DNA from: a virus
Length of the DNA stretch: 28,286 nucleotides
Reading direction: 5' to 3' (one strand)
IMG/VR virus record: IMGVR_UViG_3300011436_000003
Coordinates: 1-28,286 of that record
Made by a program: the position numbers and the translations under genes. The notes under the pieces were generated by a model. The model ran no database searches. It was not told the origin of the DNA and saw only the letters and a program-made list of their open reading frames with translations. Below, in pieces: positions 1 through 6,483 of this stretch. Position 1 is the first letter of the stretch. Each line of letters opens with the position of its first letter.

Positions 1-19
1 GCTTGGCAGAGAAGGCGAG

Positions 20-238
20 ATGAAGCAACTTAGTCGCAATCTCGCACTGGTACACAGTGGGCTCGTTGCGTCGCTTACGACAGTGCGAGAGATCGAGGCT
101 GTCTTGATGCTCCCGTCGGAGCCAGAGCCGCGGCTGCCGGGTCCGTTGGACGTGGAGCAGATGGCAGCTAATAGCGCGGAGATGGTCGTCGACTTGCTGC
201 CGAGGCTTGAGAGGCTACTCGCGAGGCTGAGGACGTAG
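20..238 (+). CDS. Small hypothetical protein (72 aa)
   Basis: I do not recognise this protein. It is short and mainly alpha-helical in appearance, with a Leu/Arg-rich C-terminus and a Pro/Glu-rich middle (residues about 31-43). The start ATG follows a purine-rich AGAAGGCGAG stretch that can act as ribosome binding site. Its TAG stop is followed without a gap by the ATG of the next gene, so the two are probably translationally coupled. It belongs to a short rightward group that ends against the leftward operon, which by position would be the tail end of a rightward, probably late, transcript beginning outside the window. Confidence 0.6.
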   Translation: MKQLSRNLALVHSGLVASLTTVREIEAVLMLPSEPEPRLPGPLDVEQMAANSAEMVVDLLPRLERLLARLRT

Positions 239-523
239 ATGAATCTCGAGCTCTTGATTACCCCGTTGTTGGTCCAGCTCCTCCCCTACGTCTCCCGAGC
301 GATGATCGCGCTCTTGAACCTGCTCGTAGACGCGCTTCCAGACGAGGAACGAGACTTCATTTGGGGCTGTCTCGAGATTATTAAGCAGATCGGCCTCAAC
401 GACGCGATCCGATTTGAGGATAAGAAACGCTACGCTCGTGATGCGATCCTGGTCTTAGAGACGCACATGCATCGCATACACGACCCGACCCTCTTCGCGC
501 GCCTGTCGCTAGGGGAGGAGTAA
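239..523 (+). CDS. Hypothetical protein with hydrophobic N-terminus (94 aa)
   Basis: Residues about 3-30 are strongly hydrophobic and Leu-rich and could insert into or lie along a membrane. The rest is a charged helical region with a KKRYARDAILVLE segment. A short hydrophobic N-terminus plus a charged segment of this kind loosely recalls LLH-type phage holins, but the match is only by eye and weak. The start directly abuts the stop of the preceding gene (TAGATG), so no separate ribosome binding site is needed. Position near the end of a rightward unit would suit a lysis or tail-end accessory gene; the function remains unknown. Confidence 0.6.
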   Translation: MNLELLITPLLVQLLPYVSRAMIALLNLLVDALPDEERDFIWGCLEIIKQIGLNDAIRFEDKKRYARDAILVLETHMHRIHDPTLFARLSLGEE

Positions 524-536
524 GAAAGGACCCGAG

Positions 537-656
537 ATGAACGAGACGATTGAGAACACGCTCTATGTAACGTGCCCTCTCTGTGGGGAGCGGTATCAGA
601 AAGAGACAGTGGAGGAGGACGTACATGCATGTCCCCCAGACCGCCTCCTCGACTAG
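537..656 (+). CDS. Tiny Cys-rich protein, probable zinc knuckle (39 aa)
   Basis: An ATG preceded by an AAGGA ribosome binding site seven bases upstream opens a 39-residue frame. It holds a CPLCGERY knuckle at residues 13-20 and a second His-Ala-Cys at 30-32, enough ligands for one zinc ion (C13, C16, H30, C32). The protein is too small for an enzyme and is probably a zinc-stabilised binding module. Its TAG stop overlaps the opposing stop of the helicase-like gene inside one CTAG. A real gene is favoured by the binding site, the spacing after the upstream gene and the paired Cys ligands. Confidence 0.55.
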   Translation: MNETIENTLYVTCPLCGERYQKETVEEDVHACPPDRLLD

Positions 657-1879
657 TGTTCCTCTTCGATCAAAGCGAAGTACTCCACGTTCCCTAGCTC
701 CAGCCGCTCTAGCTTCCCAGCCTCTCGCATTGTGACCAGAGCCTTCTTCAGCTCCTCAATGTCCGTGAAGTAGCGATACATCTGGTTGTAGATAGTACGA
801 GAAGGCGCTCGCCCTCCTGTCTTACGCAGCAGGCGCTCGATCCGGTCGATGATCCGGGCGACCTGCTGCTGCCCTACCATCTGGAAGACGCGGTCAAAGT
901 CCGCCTCGACATTGCTTAGGGTTGCGTCCGCGGCAGCGAGCGTGCCGGCGTCTAGGAGCAGGTCCCCGAACTCGCTCACGCGTATGAGGGTGGCGATCTT
1001 CAGGAGGTGGTCGGGTCGGGAAGTGGGCCAGCCCTCGGTCTGGTTTAGGGGGTTGCTAGAGTAGGTACTGTACCACTCTCGGAACCACTCCTTCCCCCCT
1101 GGCGTATAGCGAATCTTCCCTTCGAGGCGGCTATACTCGATGAGGCGCTTCGCGAGCGATTCTTCGAGCGAGAGCACCCTCGCAAGCCGCGCCTTGTCTA
1201 CTTCCTCGTCGTCCACGTCCACAAGCGGATTCGCCTTCCTCCGGCGGTCGGACCAGACGAAGATCATCCGTCTGGTGAAGCCTGTCGATTGGACGTTAGT
1301 GTGGACCGATTCGCTAAGGCCGACAGGTGTCGTCGTCCCGTGGAAGGTGATGCAGATGTTGCGGGCCTCGACTTTGGAGCCGCCGATGGTGTCGTGTTCG
1401 TGGTACTCTGGGGCCCCTAGGAGCTTCAAGAGAAGGGTCGTCATCGTCTCGTTGTAGGAGCGCTTGTTTAGAAGGATCGCTAGCTCGTCCCCGTTGAGGA
1501 AGATGTGCGCGTCGCGTGGCTCTACTCGGGTCCCTATGAACGAGGGCTGCTCATTGCGAAGGGAGAGCCTCTTCATTAGCTTCTCGGGGGAGATAGAGCC
1601 AGCGACGAGATCAAGGTTGATCTCTTGCTTGACTTGGCGAAGGAGACGCATGCCGAAATCGCTAGCGGTGGTCTTACGGGACCAACCTGAGCCAGCGACT
1701 AGGACGACGGCTAGGCCCCCTGGGTAGATCTTGTAGTGGGTAACGCCTCCCGAACGGCGCTCGAGCCACACCTTGCGTCCCAGCGCGGCGGCGATGAGCG
1801 TGAGGCCGGTCCAGAAATGGAACTCCTCTGGGCTCTCTTGCTCACTTGTATACTCAAGATAGTCTCCAAGCCAGCTCAC
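653..1879 (-). CDS. DUF3987-like P-loop helicase/primase-associated ATPase
   Basis: This 408-residue protein probably acts as the replicative helicase or a related ATPase, because it is the last gene of the operon and sits directly after the DNA polymerase. The N-terminus has the SPEEFHFWTGLTLIAAALGR pattern seen in phage DUF3987-type proteins. The P-loop is a variant, LVAGSGWSRKTT at about residues 60-71, with Arg-Lys-Thr in place of Gly-Lys-Thr. A Walker B-like IFLNGDELAILL follows at about 125-136. The C-terminal 80 residues resemble a winged helix. The start is GTG, preceded by a strong GGGGAGGT site; the polymerase stop lies 18 bases upstream. Assignment to the family is good, exact activity less certain. 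Confidence 0.75.
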   Translation of the reverse strand: MSWLGDYLEYTSEQESPEEFHFWTGLTLIAAALGRKVWLERRSGGVTHYKIYPGGLAVVLVAGSGWSRKTTASDFGMRLLRQVKQEINLDLVAGSISPEKLMKRLSLRNEQPSFIGTRVEPRDAHIFLNGDELAILLNKRSYNETMTTLLLKLLGAPEYHEHDTIGGSKVEARNICITFHGTTTPVGLSESVHTNVQSTGFTRRMIFVWSDRRRKANPLVDVDDEEVDKARLARVLSLEESLAKRLIEYSRLEGKIRYTPGGKEWFREWYSTYSSNPLNQTEGWPTSRPDHLLKIATLIRVSEFGDLLLDAGTLAAADATLSNVEADFDRVFQMVGQQQVARIIDRIERLLRKTGGRAPSRTIYNQMYRYFTDIEELKKALVTMREAGKLERLELGNVEYFALIEEEH

Positions 1880-1897
1880 TATCGACCTCCCCTCGCA

Positions 1898-3208
1898 TCA
1901 GTGCACCTCTCCCCAACTCGGCCCCGACCCGATGTCGATCGGGATCAAGAGCGGGTTGCCTCTTATCGTCATCGGCGTGTTGAAGGCGGTCTGGAGTAGG
2001 CTGTAGATCTGGTCGCGGTCTTGCTTGCGGTGGTTGATAAGGACGCTGTCATGGGTCTGGGTTATGATGCGGGCCTTGGGCGGTAGGCTGGCTCGGTGGG
2101 TCCAGATGTGGATGAGGGCTTTGCTTGTGACCTGAGCGACGGTCGCCTGCGCGAACCAGCTCAGTGCCTCCCGGACCATCTCCTCGTCGAGGAGGCCGTA
2201 GAACTCTCGCTTACGACCAAGCGGGGTCTCGAGCCACGGGCTCTTCTGCAAGCGACGCCAAAAGCTATTCTGCCAGTTGACGAGGTGGTTCGAGACAACG
2301 CACCCTTTGATTCGCTCGCCTTCGCGTTCGTCGATGAAGACGCCAATCTTCCGCAGGAGCTTGATTAGCTTCTTGATACCCATCTTGTAGGCGAACGCGT
2401 GTCCGCACGTCTTGGCTACTTGCCGCTCGCTGTGGTTGCACTTGTGCTCCCCTAGGCTAGCGCAACGGGGGCAGACGACGCTGACAGAGGCAAGGAGGTC
2501 GTCGGGTGGGATACCAGACCGCGCGCTCCAGTTGTGATAGATCATACACCCGCGGATTCGGTGCACATCACGCTTCGTCTCGAAGGCCTCGATGAGGAGA
2601 GGGTCCTGTGCGTCCCAGGCTACGACCCTCGCCTCTGCCTGACTCTGGTCCGCTTGGCTGAATTCGCACTCCTCGTCGTCGGGGATGAAGATCGCTCGTA
2701 GGCTGGATGGGATGTTTTGTAGCTGAGGGCCCCCTTCATCAGCGCCCTCTGAGGAGCACCGGCCCGTCTTCGTCTTCCCTGGGTCGTAGCTAGGGTGGTA
2801 GTAGTCGTCCTTGTCCAAGGCCATCCCGAGGAAGCCACTGAGTCGGGTCCGCCTGCTTTGGATTTCGAGGCAGTTCATCAGCACATCCCGTGCGCGAGGG
2901 AATCGGCTGGCGTAGAGGATGATCTTATCTTCGTCTGCCTTGGGCCTGCCTGTGGGCGTGTAGTCTGCCTTGGTTAGCTTAACGCCGAGCTCGGTGAAGA
3001 GACGGCCCATGTCCTTCCAACTGCGGGTGTTGGGTATCCACCCTACCGCGCCTTCGATCGACTTCTCAACAACCGCGACCTCTTCTGTCAGTCGGGAGCG
3101 CATCGCCTCTAGTCGCGAACGGTCTACATGAATGCCCCTCTGCCGCATATCCATGAAGATGTCCCACTGAGGGAGCATCTCCTCTCGGTAGTAATCGTAG
3201 AGGTTCAT
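1898..3208 (-). CDS. Family A DNA polymerase, polymerase domain only
   Basis: The 436-residue protein is a stand-alone Pol I-type polymerase domain that should replicate the phage genome. Visible elements are KTKTGRCSS and LQNIP (145-166), motif A with D187 followed by QSQAEAR, motif B/O-helix R262, K266, Y274, and motif C QTHDSVL with D387. Both metal-binding aspartates are present. There is no exonuclease domain; that function is in the gene two positions upstream. Oddities: a C246/C249/H255/C257/H259 cluster sits just before the O-helix, H270 occupies the place of E. coli F762, and motif C reads HDS where HDE is usual. The ATG overlaps the upstream stop as ATGA. Confidence 0.93.
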   Translation of the reverse strand: MNLYDYYREEMLPQWDIFMDMRQRGIHVDRSRLEAMRSRLTEEVAVVEKSIEGAVGWIPNTRSWKDMGRLFTELGVKLTKADYTPTGRPKADEDKIILYASRFPRARDVLMNCLEIQSRRTRLSGFLGMALDKDDYYHPSYDPGKTKTGRCSSEGADEGGPQLQNIPSSLRAIFIPDDEECEFSQADQSQAEARVVAWDAQDPLLIEAFETKRDVHRIRGCMIYHNWSARSGIPPDDLLASVSVVCPRCASLGEHKCNHSERQVAKTCGHAFAYKMGIKKLIKLLRKIGVFIDEREGERIKGCVVSNHLVNWQNSFWRRLQKSPWLETPLGRKREFYGLLDEEMVREALSWFAQATVAQVTSKALIHIWTHRASLPPKARIITQTHDSVLINHRKQDRDQIYSLLQTAFNTPMTIRGNPLLIPIDIGSGPSWGEVH

Positions 3209-3387
3209 CCAGGTAACCTATCTACTGGTATTATCTTTCCTGGTTGATATTCGAACATGGGTGAGCCGAATAGCTCTATTGCCTTTAGTAAGACAGTTTT
3301 CTCATACTCGTTCATGTCCTTTCGCTGTTCGAGGTAAAGTTTCAAAACATGTAGCATTCCTGTTTCTTGGTCCCTTACTTCGATCAT
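3205..3387 (-). CDS. Small hypothetical protein between exonuclease and polymerase (60 aa)
   Basis: The protein begins MIEVRDQETG and is mixed charged with no recognisable domain. The longer reading frame around it reaches far into the upstream gene and is a shadow; the ATG at 3387 is chosen because it has a GAGGGAG ribosome binding site and overlaps the upstream stop as ATGA. Its own stop overlaps the polymerase ATG in the same way. Being coupled at both ends between the exonuclease and polymerase genes, it may be an accessory factor of the split polymerase, but this is inference from position only. Confidence 0.7.
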   Translation of the reverse strand: MIEVRDQETGMLHVLKLYLEQRKDMNEYEKTVLLKAIELFGSPMFEYQPGKIIPVDRLPG

Positions 3388-4511
3388 AGCTCCCTCATGT
3401 CCTCTATCATCGCATAGGCCGCTTCTAGTGTGCAGGCTGCGTCCTTGCAGTTGTACGTCCAAAACTGTCTGTCTGGCACTCGAATCTCCGATCGCCAATC
3501 CCCACTCTCGTCTTTGTAGTAGGGCTCTCGTGTGTAGATAGAGACGGTAAATTGGAGCGCGTGTGGGAGGTCGGGCGCGAGTACACGGTGCATGTGCATT
3601 AGGTCGACGTGGTTGAGCCCAGGGGTCGTGCGCACGCCGTGGCGCCAGAGGTGCCAGCTGTCGAACGGGCCATTCTGGCTTACGTACATCACCCCTTGTC
3701 GATTTAAGAGGGCGTCTATCTTCCTCCAGACCGAGGCCTCTTCGTGGACGGGCCAGTAGGGCTGGCGATTGCCTCGCATGATGGGGTAGCAGAAGGCCCG
3801 ATCGGGTCGGTCGGAGAAAGCGATGCAACTAACATGGCCTCCCCTGAATAGCTCGATGTCGTAAGAGCACACGGGAGCGGCCATCAGCTCGGCGTGCCAG
3901 TCGCAGAGTTCGTTATAGGTGGGTTCGAGATAGAAGTCTCTCGCAGGGAGGACCAGATCGGGAGTGCGCGACTCCTCCAGCGCCCGGGCCAGGTCGAACT
4001 CTACGATCGTGCGATAGCGCCACTCTCCGTGGAAGTAGAAAGAGGGGTGGTACGTGGGGACCATCTTCTTCCCGAAGCAGGTTTGGAGGATCGATCCTCG
4101 CCAGTTGCCTATCTCGTCCATGTGGAAGTTGGAGAGAGAGGCAAGAGCCTTAGCGCCCATAGCGATGACACAGTTGAGGTTGGGGAGGTTGGATAGCTCT
4201 CGGAGGAGCTCGACCTGTTGCTCTACGAGGGCTTCTCGGCTCGGCGTGGGGATGACCCAGCGTCCATCCGGCCCACGCCAGGCGTTGAAGTGTCTCTGCG
4301 CGTTGGTTAGGTAGACCTCGGAGCGAGCGGTACCGATGTTGAGCAGGTGGCGATCGACGGCCCGGCCCGTTGTACCGATGAGCGGGCGACCGATCCCGGT
4401 CTGGATTAGGTTGTCGAGTTCGTCAGGGCCGGGCTGCTCCGCGACGATTGCTAGCGAGGCCCCTTTGGGTCCTTCGGGTCCGATGTAGTATTGGTACTTG
4501 CCTTTTTCCAC
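3384..4511 (-). CDS. Uracil-DNA glycosylase-fold / DEDDy 3'-5' exonuclease fusion
   Basis: Residues 20-165 follow the family 4-like UDG pattern: AEQPGPDE (24-31), GRPLIGTTGR (41-50), LTNAQRH, VIAMGAKAL (115-123) and TYHPSFY (153-159). The Cys ligands that hold the Fe-S cluster in true family 4 enzymes are missing. Residues 213-375 form a DnaQ-like proofreading exonuclease with Exo I D218/E220, Exo II N280/D284 and Exo III Y353/D357. Two genes downstream lies the matching polymerase domain, so together they make a split Pol I. A UDG-like N-terminal domain is also known on SPO1-type phage polymerases. Start is GTG with an AAAGGAG site nine bases upstream, overlapping the HNH gene by 61 bases. 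Confidence 0.85.
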   Translation of the reverse strand: MEKGKYQYYIGPEGPKGASLAIVAEQPGPDELDNLIQTGIGRPLIGTTGRAVDRHLLNIGTARSEVYLTNAQRHFNAWRGPDGRWVIPTPSREALVEQQVELLRELSNLPNLNCVIAMGAKALASLSNFHMDEIGNWRGSILQTCFGKKMVPTYHPSFYFHGEWRYRTIVEFDLARALEESRTPDLVLPARDFYLEPTYNELCDWHAELMAAPVCSYDIELFRGGHVSCIAFSDRPDRAFCYPIMRGNRQPYWPVHEEASVWRKIDALLNRQGVMYVSQNGPFDSWHLWRHGVRTTPGLNHVDLMHMHRVLAPDLPHALQFTVSIYTREPYYKDESGDWRSEIRVPDRQFWTYNCKDAACTLEAAYAMIEDMREL

Positions 4512-4864
4512 TTCGCGCTGCTCCTTTCGAACTTCTGTCTACGGGCCTTAGGGACCCGCGGCGTGGGGACCTCCCCGTTGAGCCACCGCTCGCATAGTCT
4601 TATCAAGAGGGGGCGAAGGACCAAAGCGGCCCTCGAGGATGGGTCCCAGCCGAAGAGGTAGTGGATGTCGTAGATGTAGTGGATTACCATATGGCATTCG
4701 AAGCAGAGATTGACGCAGTCCTTGAACAGGGCGTACTCGTCGCGGATGGTGCGGTTATAGACACCGAGAAGGCCATCGCATCCCTTGTGATGCCGATGAG
4801 TAGGCGTAGCTCCGCACTTAGCGCAGGTCTTAGCGTAGGAGAGGTCAGCGTAGAGGCGGGGCAT
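4451..4864 (-). CDS. HNH endonuclease-like zinc protein
   Basis: The protein of 137 residues has the Cys/His layout of an HNH nuclease: CAKCG (14-18), HRHHKGC (23-29), then CVNLCFECHMVIHY (about 50-63). These can form a CxxC/CxxC zinc site and a His-containing active centre. The C-terminus (about 100-137) is basic and low in complexity. HNH proteins in phages can be homing endonucleases, packaging-associated nickases or recombination enzymes; the sequence does not decide. No clear ribosome binding site is present. Instead a perfect CGTTCA-N5-TGAACG dyad ends one base before the ATG, the same arrangement as at the other putative endonuclease gene (17020-17406). Confidence 0.75.
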   Translation of the reverse strand: MPRLYADLSYAKTCAKCGATPTHRHHKGCDGLLGVYNRTIRDEYALFKDCVNLCFECHMVIHYIYDIHYLFGWDPSSRAALVLRPLLIRLCERWLNGEVPTPRVPKARRQKFERSSAKWKKASTNTTSDPKDPKGPR

Positions 4865-4865
4865 G

Positions 4866-4882
4866 CGTTCAGTCTTTGAACG
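4866..4882. promoter_or_regulatory. Dyad site 1: CGTTCA-N5-TGAACG
   Basis: This is a perfect 6-base inverted repeat with a 5-base spacer. It overlaps the stop of the upstream coiled-coil gene and ends one base before the ATG of the HNH gene (leftward). The position would let a bound protein, or a hairpin in the mRNA, block translation or transcription of the HNH gene. It is one of seven copies in the window. Confidence 0.65.
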
Positions 4883-5363
4883 ATTTGGGTGCTAAGGACT
4901 CCGCGTCGAGGGCGGCGACGGCCTCATCGAGATTTGCTAGTGTGCGTAGTACATCGTCACACGCATCCTCGTTTGGACTGTCCCAATAGACGCGACTCGC
5001 CTTGGCGTGCGCTTCCAACAGCCGCAGCCGCTCGACGGCGCGGGTGGGATGGCTCAGCACGTCAGCTAGCGCAATCAAGGCGCGCTCCTGTGCGACAGAT
5101 AGGCCGGTAGCGCCGGTCGGAGAAAGTTCGCCGGGTGCAAAGGCGGCGTGCGCGAGCCGTGCAGCATGCCGCAGCGCCGCGCACTCGGCGTCGCGGGCGG
5201 CGAGCTGGGCGCGGAGGTCGGCTAGCTCCTCGGCTGCCGCTTGCGCGAGGCAGTCTGTGAACCTAGCTGAAGCGGGATACACCTTACGAAGCGCCGCCCG
5301 CACCCGCGCTAATTCATCAGCCCGCTCATAGCATTGCGTACGCCAGTCTTGCTGCTCAGCCAT
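4869..5363 (-). CDS. Ala-rich coiled-coil hypothetical protein
   Basis: The 164-residue protein is rich in Ala, Leu, Arg and Glu. Residues about 40-70 (ADLRAQLAARDAECAALRHA) show heptad-like spacing of a coiled coil. No enzyme motif is seen. The start at 5363 is chosen over an upstream in-frame ATG because a GGGAGGAGG site precedes it; it then overlaps the end of the previous gene by 8 bases, the same overlap length as seen one gene further up. Its high-GC codon use looks different from the polymerase genes, which may mark a separately acquired block (4869-6046). Confidence 0.75.
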   Translation of the reverse strand: MAEQQDWRTQCYERADELARVRAALRKVYPASARFTDCLAQAAAEELADLRAQLAARDAECAALRHAARLAHAAFAPGELSPTGATGLSVAQERALIALADVLSHPTRAVERLRLLEAHAKASRVYWDSPNEDACDDVLRTLANLDEAVAALDAESLAPKSFKD

Positions 5364-5913
5364 CGCGCCGCTCCTCCTCCCGTACAAACACGCCCGTCTT
5401 AGACAGCCATCGAACCGGCTTCCCGTGTCGGTCGGCGTACTCGATTTCTCCGCGCGTGCTCTGTCCAATATACCCATCAACGTCGAGCACGAGCACTTCG
5501 TCAGCGAGGTCGATCTTGCGTTTGTGCAGTTCGTCCAGGCGGCGCCTTTGGGCCTTCCCTTCTTCTGACTCCGGGTTGGCTAACACCATCGAATCTGGCG
5601 CACAGATGCCGATGGACAAGACGATCACTCCCGCCAAAGTCAGCTCAAGGCCCACGTCGCGGAAGGTTTCCCAAAAGCGCGTGGAGCCGCACAAGCACAC
5701 GACCTTTGGCCTGGTCATCGTTGGTACTTCGTGATGTCGGCACCATGGCGAACCGCGCTCCTGCTCCAACTCCGTGATGCGCTGCTCGGCGGCGTCTAAG
5801 GCGTCGATGTAAATAGGCAGCCGTCTCCACGCAGCCCATTGATCGTTGGCGTCAAACTTACCGAAGGCGAGCTTCCGATCCGCCGCCCGCTGCTCGGGGG
5901 TGATGCTACTCAT
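5356..5913 (-). CDS. Nucleoside 2-deoxyribosyltransferase-like (Rossmann) protein
   Basis: The N-terminal 65 residues are helical and charged. From about residue 67 the sequence KVVCLCGSTRF starts a Rossmann-like domain that continues with a conserved LDELHKRKIDLADEVLVLDV segment and GYIGQSTRGEIEYA, the pattern of nucleoside 2-deoxyribosyltransferase-like proteins common in phages. The ADE and GEIEYA regions are where the family carries its catalytic acids. Such enzymes exchange bases on deoxynucleosides or hydrolyse nucleotide-like substrates, which would fit nucleotide salvage or base modification; the true substrate is unknown. The start at 5913 has an AGGAGG site six bases upstream; upstream in-frame ATGs lack one. 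Confidence 0.75.
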   Translation of the reverse strand: MSSITPEQRAADRKLAFGKFDANDQWAAWRRLPIYIDALDAAEQRITELEQERGSPWCRHHEVPTMTRPKVVCLCGSTRFWETFRDVGLELTLAGVIVLSIGICAPDSMVLANPESEEGKAQRRRLDELHKRKIDLADEVLVLDVDGYIGQSTRGEIEYADRHGKPVRWLSKTGVFVREEERRDG

Positions 5914-6046
5914 CTCTGTCCTCCTCTCGTCGTCGGCATCTGGTACATAGATGCGCTGTCTCATTACAGAGCGGGCGCGTGCACTCAATTGCTACTCGGC
6001 AGCGAGTACACGTAGTAATGTGATTGCCTATCTGGCCGAGGCTCAT
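5906..6046 (-). CDS. Cys-rich zinc-ribbon micro-protein (46 aa)
   Basis: This short frame starts with an ATG that overlaps the stop of the cohesin-like gene (ATGA) and ends 8 bases inside the next gene. It contains CTRC at residues 13-16, single Cys at 22 and 27, and CTRC at 34-37, so it can form a two-knuckle zinc ribbon. The C-terminus is highly charged (RRREEDRDE). Coupling at both ends and the paired knuckles argue for a real gene despite its size. Function unknown; zinc ribbons of this kind often bind nucleic acid or RNA polymerase. Confidence 0.65.
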   Translation of the reverse strand: MSLGQIGNHITTCTRCRVAIECTRPLCNETAHLCTRCRRREEDRDE

Positions 6047-6483
6047 TTCGTCACCGTCACCTTCCCTCCGAGCCCAACGCACTTCTGTGCGCGCTCGTGC
6101 CCTTCTTCAAGGAGGCTCATGTCGCAGTTGAAGACGGTTATGAGAGAGCGACCGCGGGCGAGCGCTCGGGTCTGTAGACGCAGGAGCTCCCCCTTGACGA
6201 GATGGGGCTCCATACAGGCGATGGAGAACTTGATAGAGCCTTCGTTGAATAGCTTCGCTACGAGGCAATTATCGAAGCTCTCGGGGAGCGTTGCTTTGTC
6301 TATCTTCAGGGCCTCGGGGCTATATCGAACCTCGAAGTCCGCGCCCTGTAGCGTTGTGGGCTGCTCGAAGATGATGGGGATCGTGCGCGATTGGCCAGTG
6401 CGTAGTTGCTGGTTGGGGACTAGAAGGGTCTGGGCTCCCGCTGTGGTCGCGAGCAGGAGCAAGGGGCCTAGATATTTCCTCAT
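6043..6483 (-). CDS. Exported cohesin-like beta-sandwich protein
   Basis: The 146-residue protein begins with a classical signal peptide: MRKY, a Leu-rich core and AGA before residue Q18. After cleavage, the sequence LRTGQSRTIPIIFEQP and LQGADFEVRYSPEALKI follow the start of cohesin or related carbohydrate-module beta-sandwiches (GQ-x-V-x-VP, then GxDFxxxYDPxxL). Four Cys (in DNCL, IACM, FNCD, QKCV) could form disulfides outside the cytoplasm. An exported protein in the middle of a replication operon is unexpected. It may act at the cell envelope, for example in superinfection exclusion or substrate binding. ATGA overlaps couple it to the methyltransferase upstream and the zinc micro-protein downstream. 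Confidence 0.7.
   Translation of the reverse strand: MRKYLGPLLLLATTAGAQTLLVPNQQLRTGQSRTIPIIFEQPTTLQGADFEVRYSPEALKIDKATLPESFDNCLVAKLFNEGSIKFSIACMEPHLVKGELLRLQTRALARGRSLITVFNCDMSLLEEGHERAQKCVGLGGKVTVTK

Noticed and set aside
3388-3828. Upstream extension of the 60-residue gene giving a 207-residue frame
   Set aside because: It lies wholly inside the exonuclease gene in another frame, is Arg/Pro/His-rich as shadows are, and the ATG at 3387 has a proper ribosome binding site.
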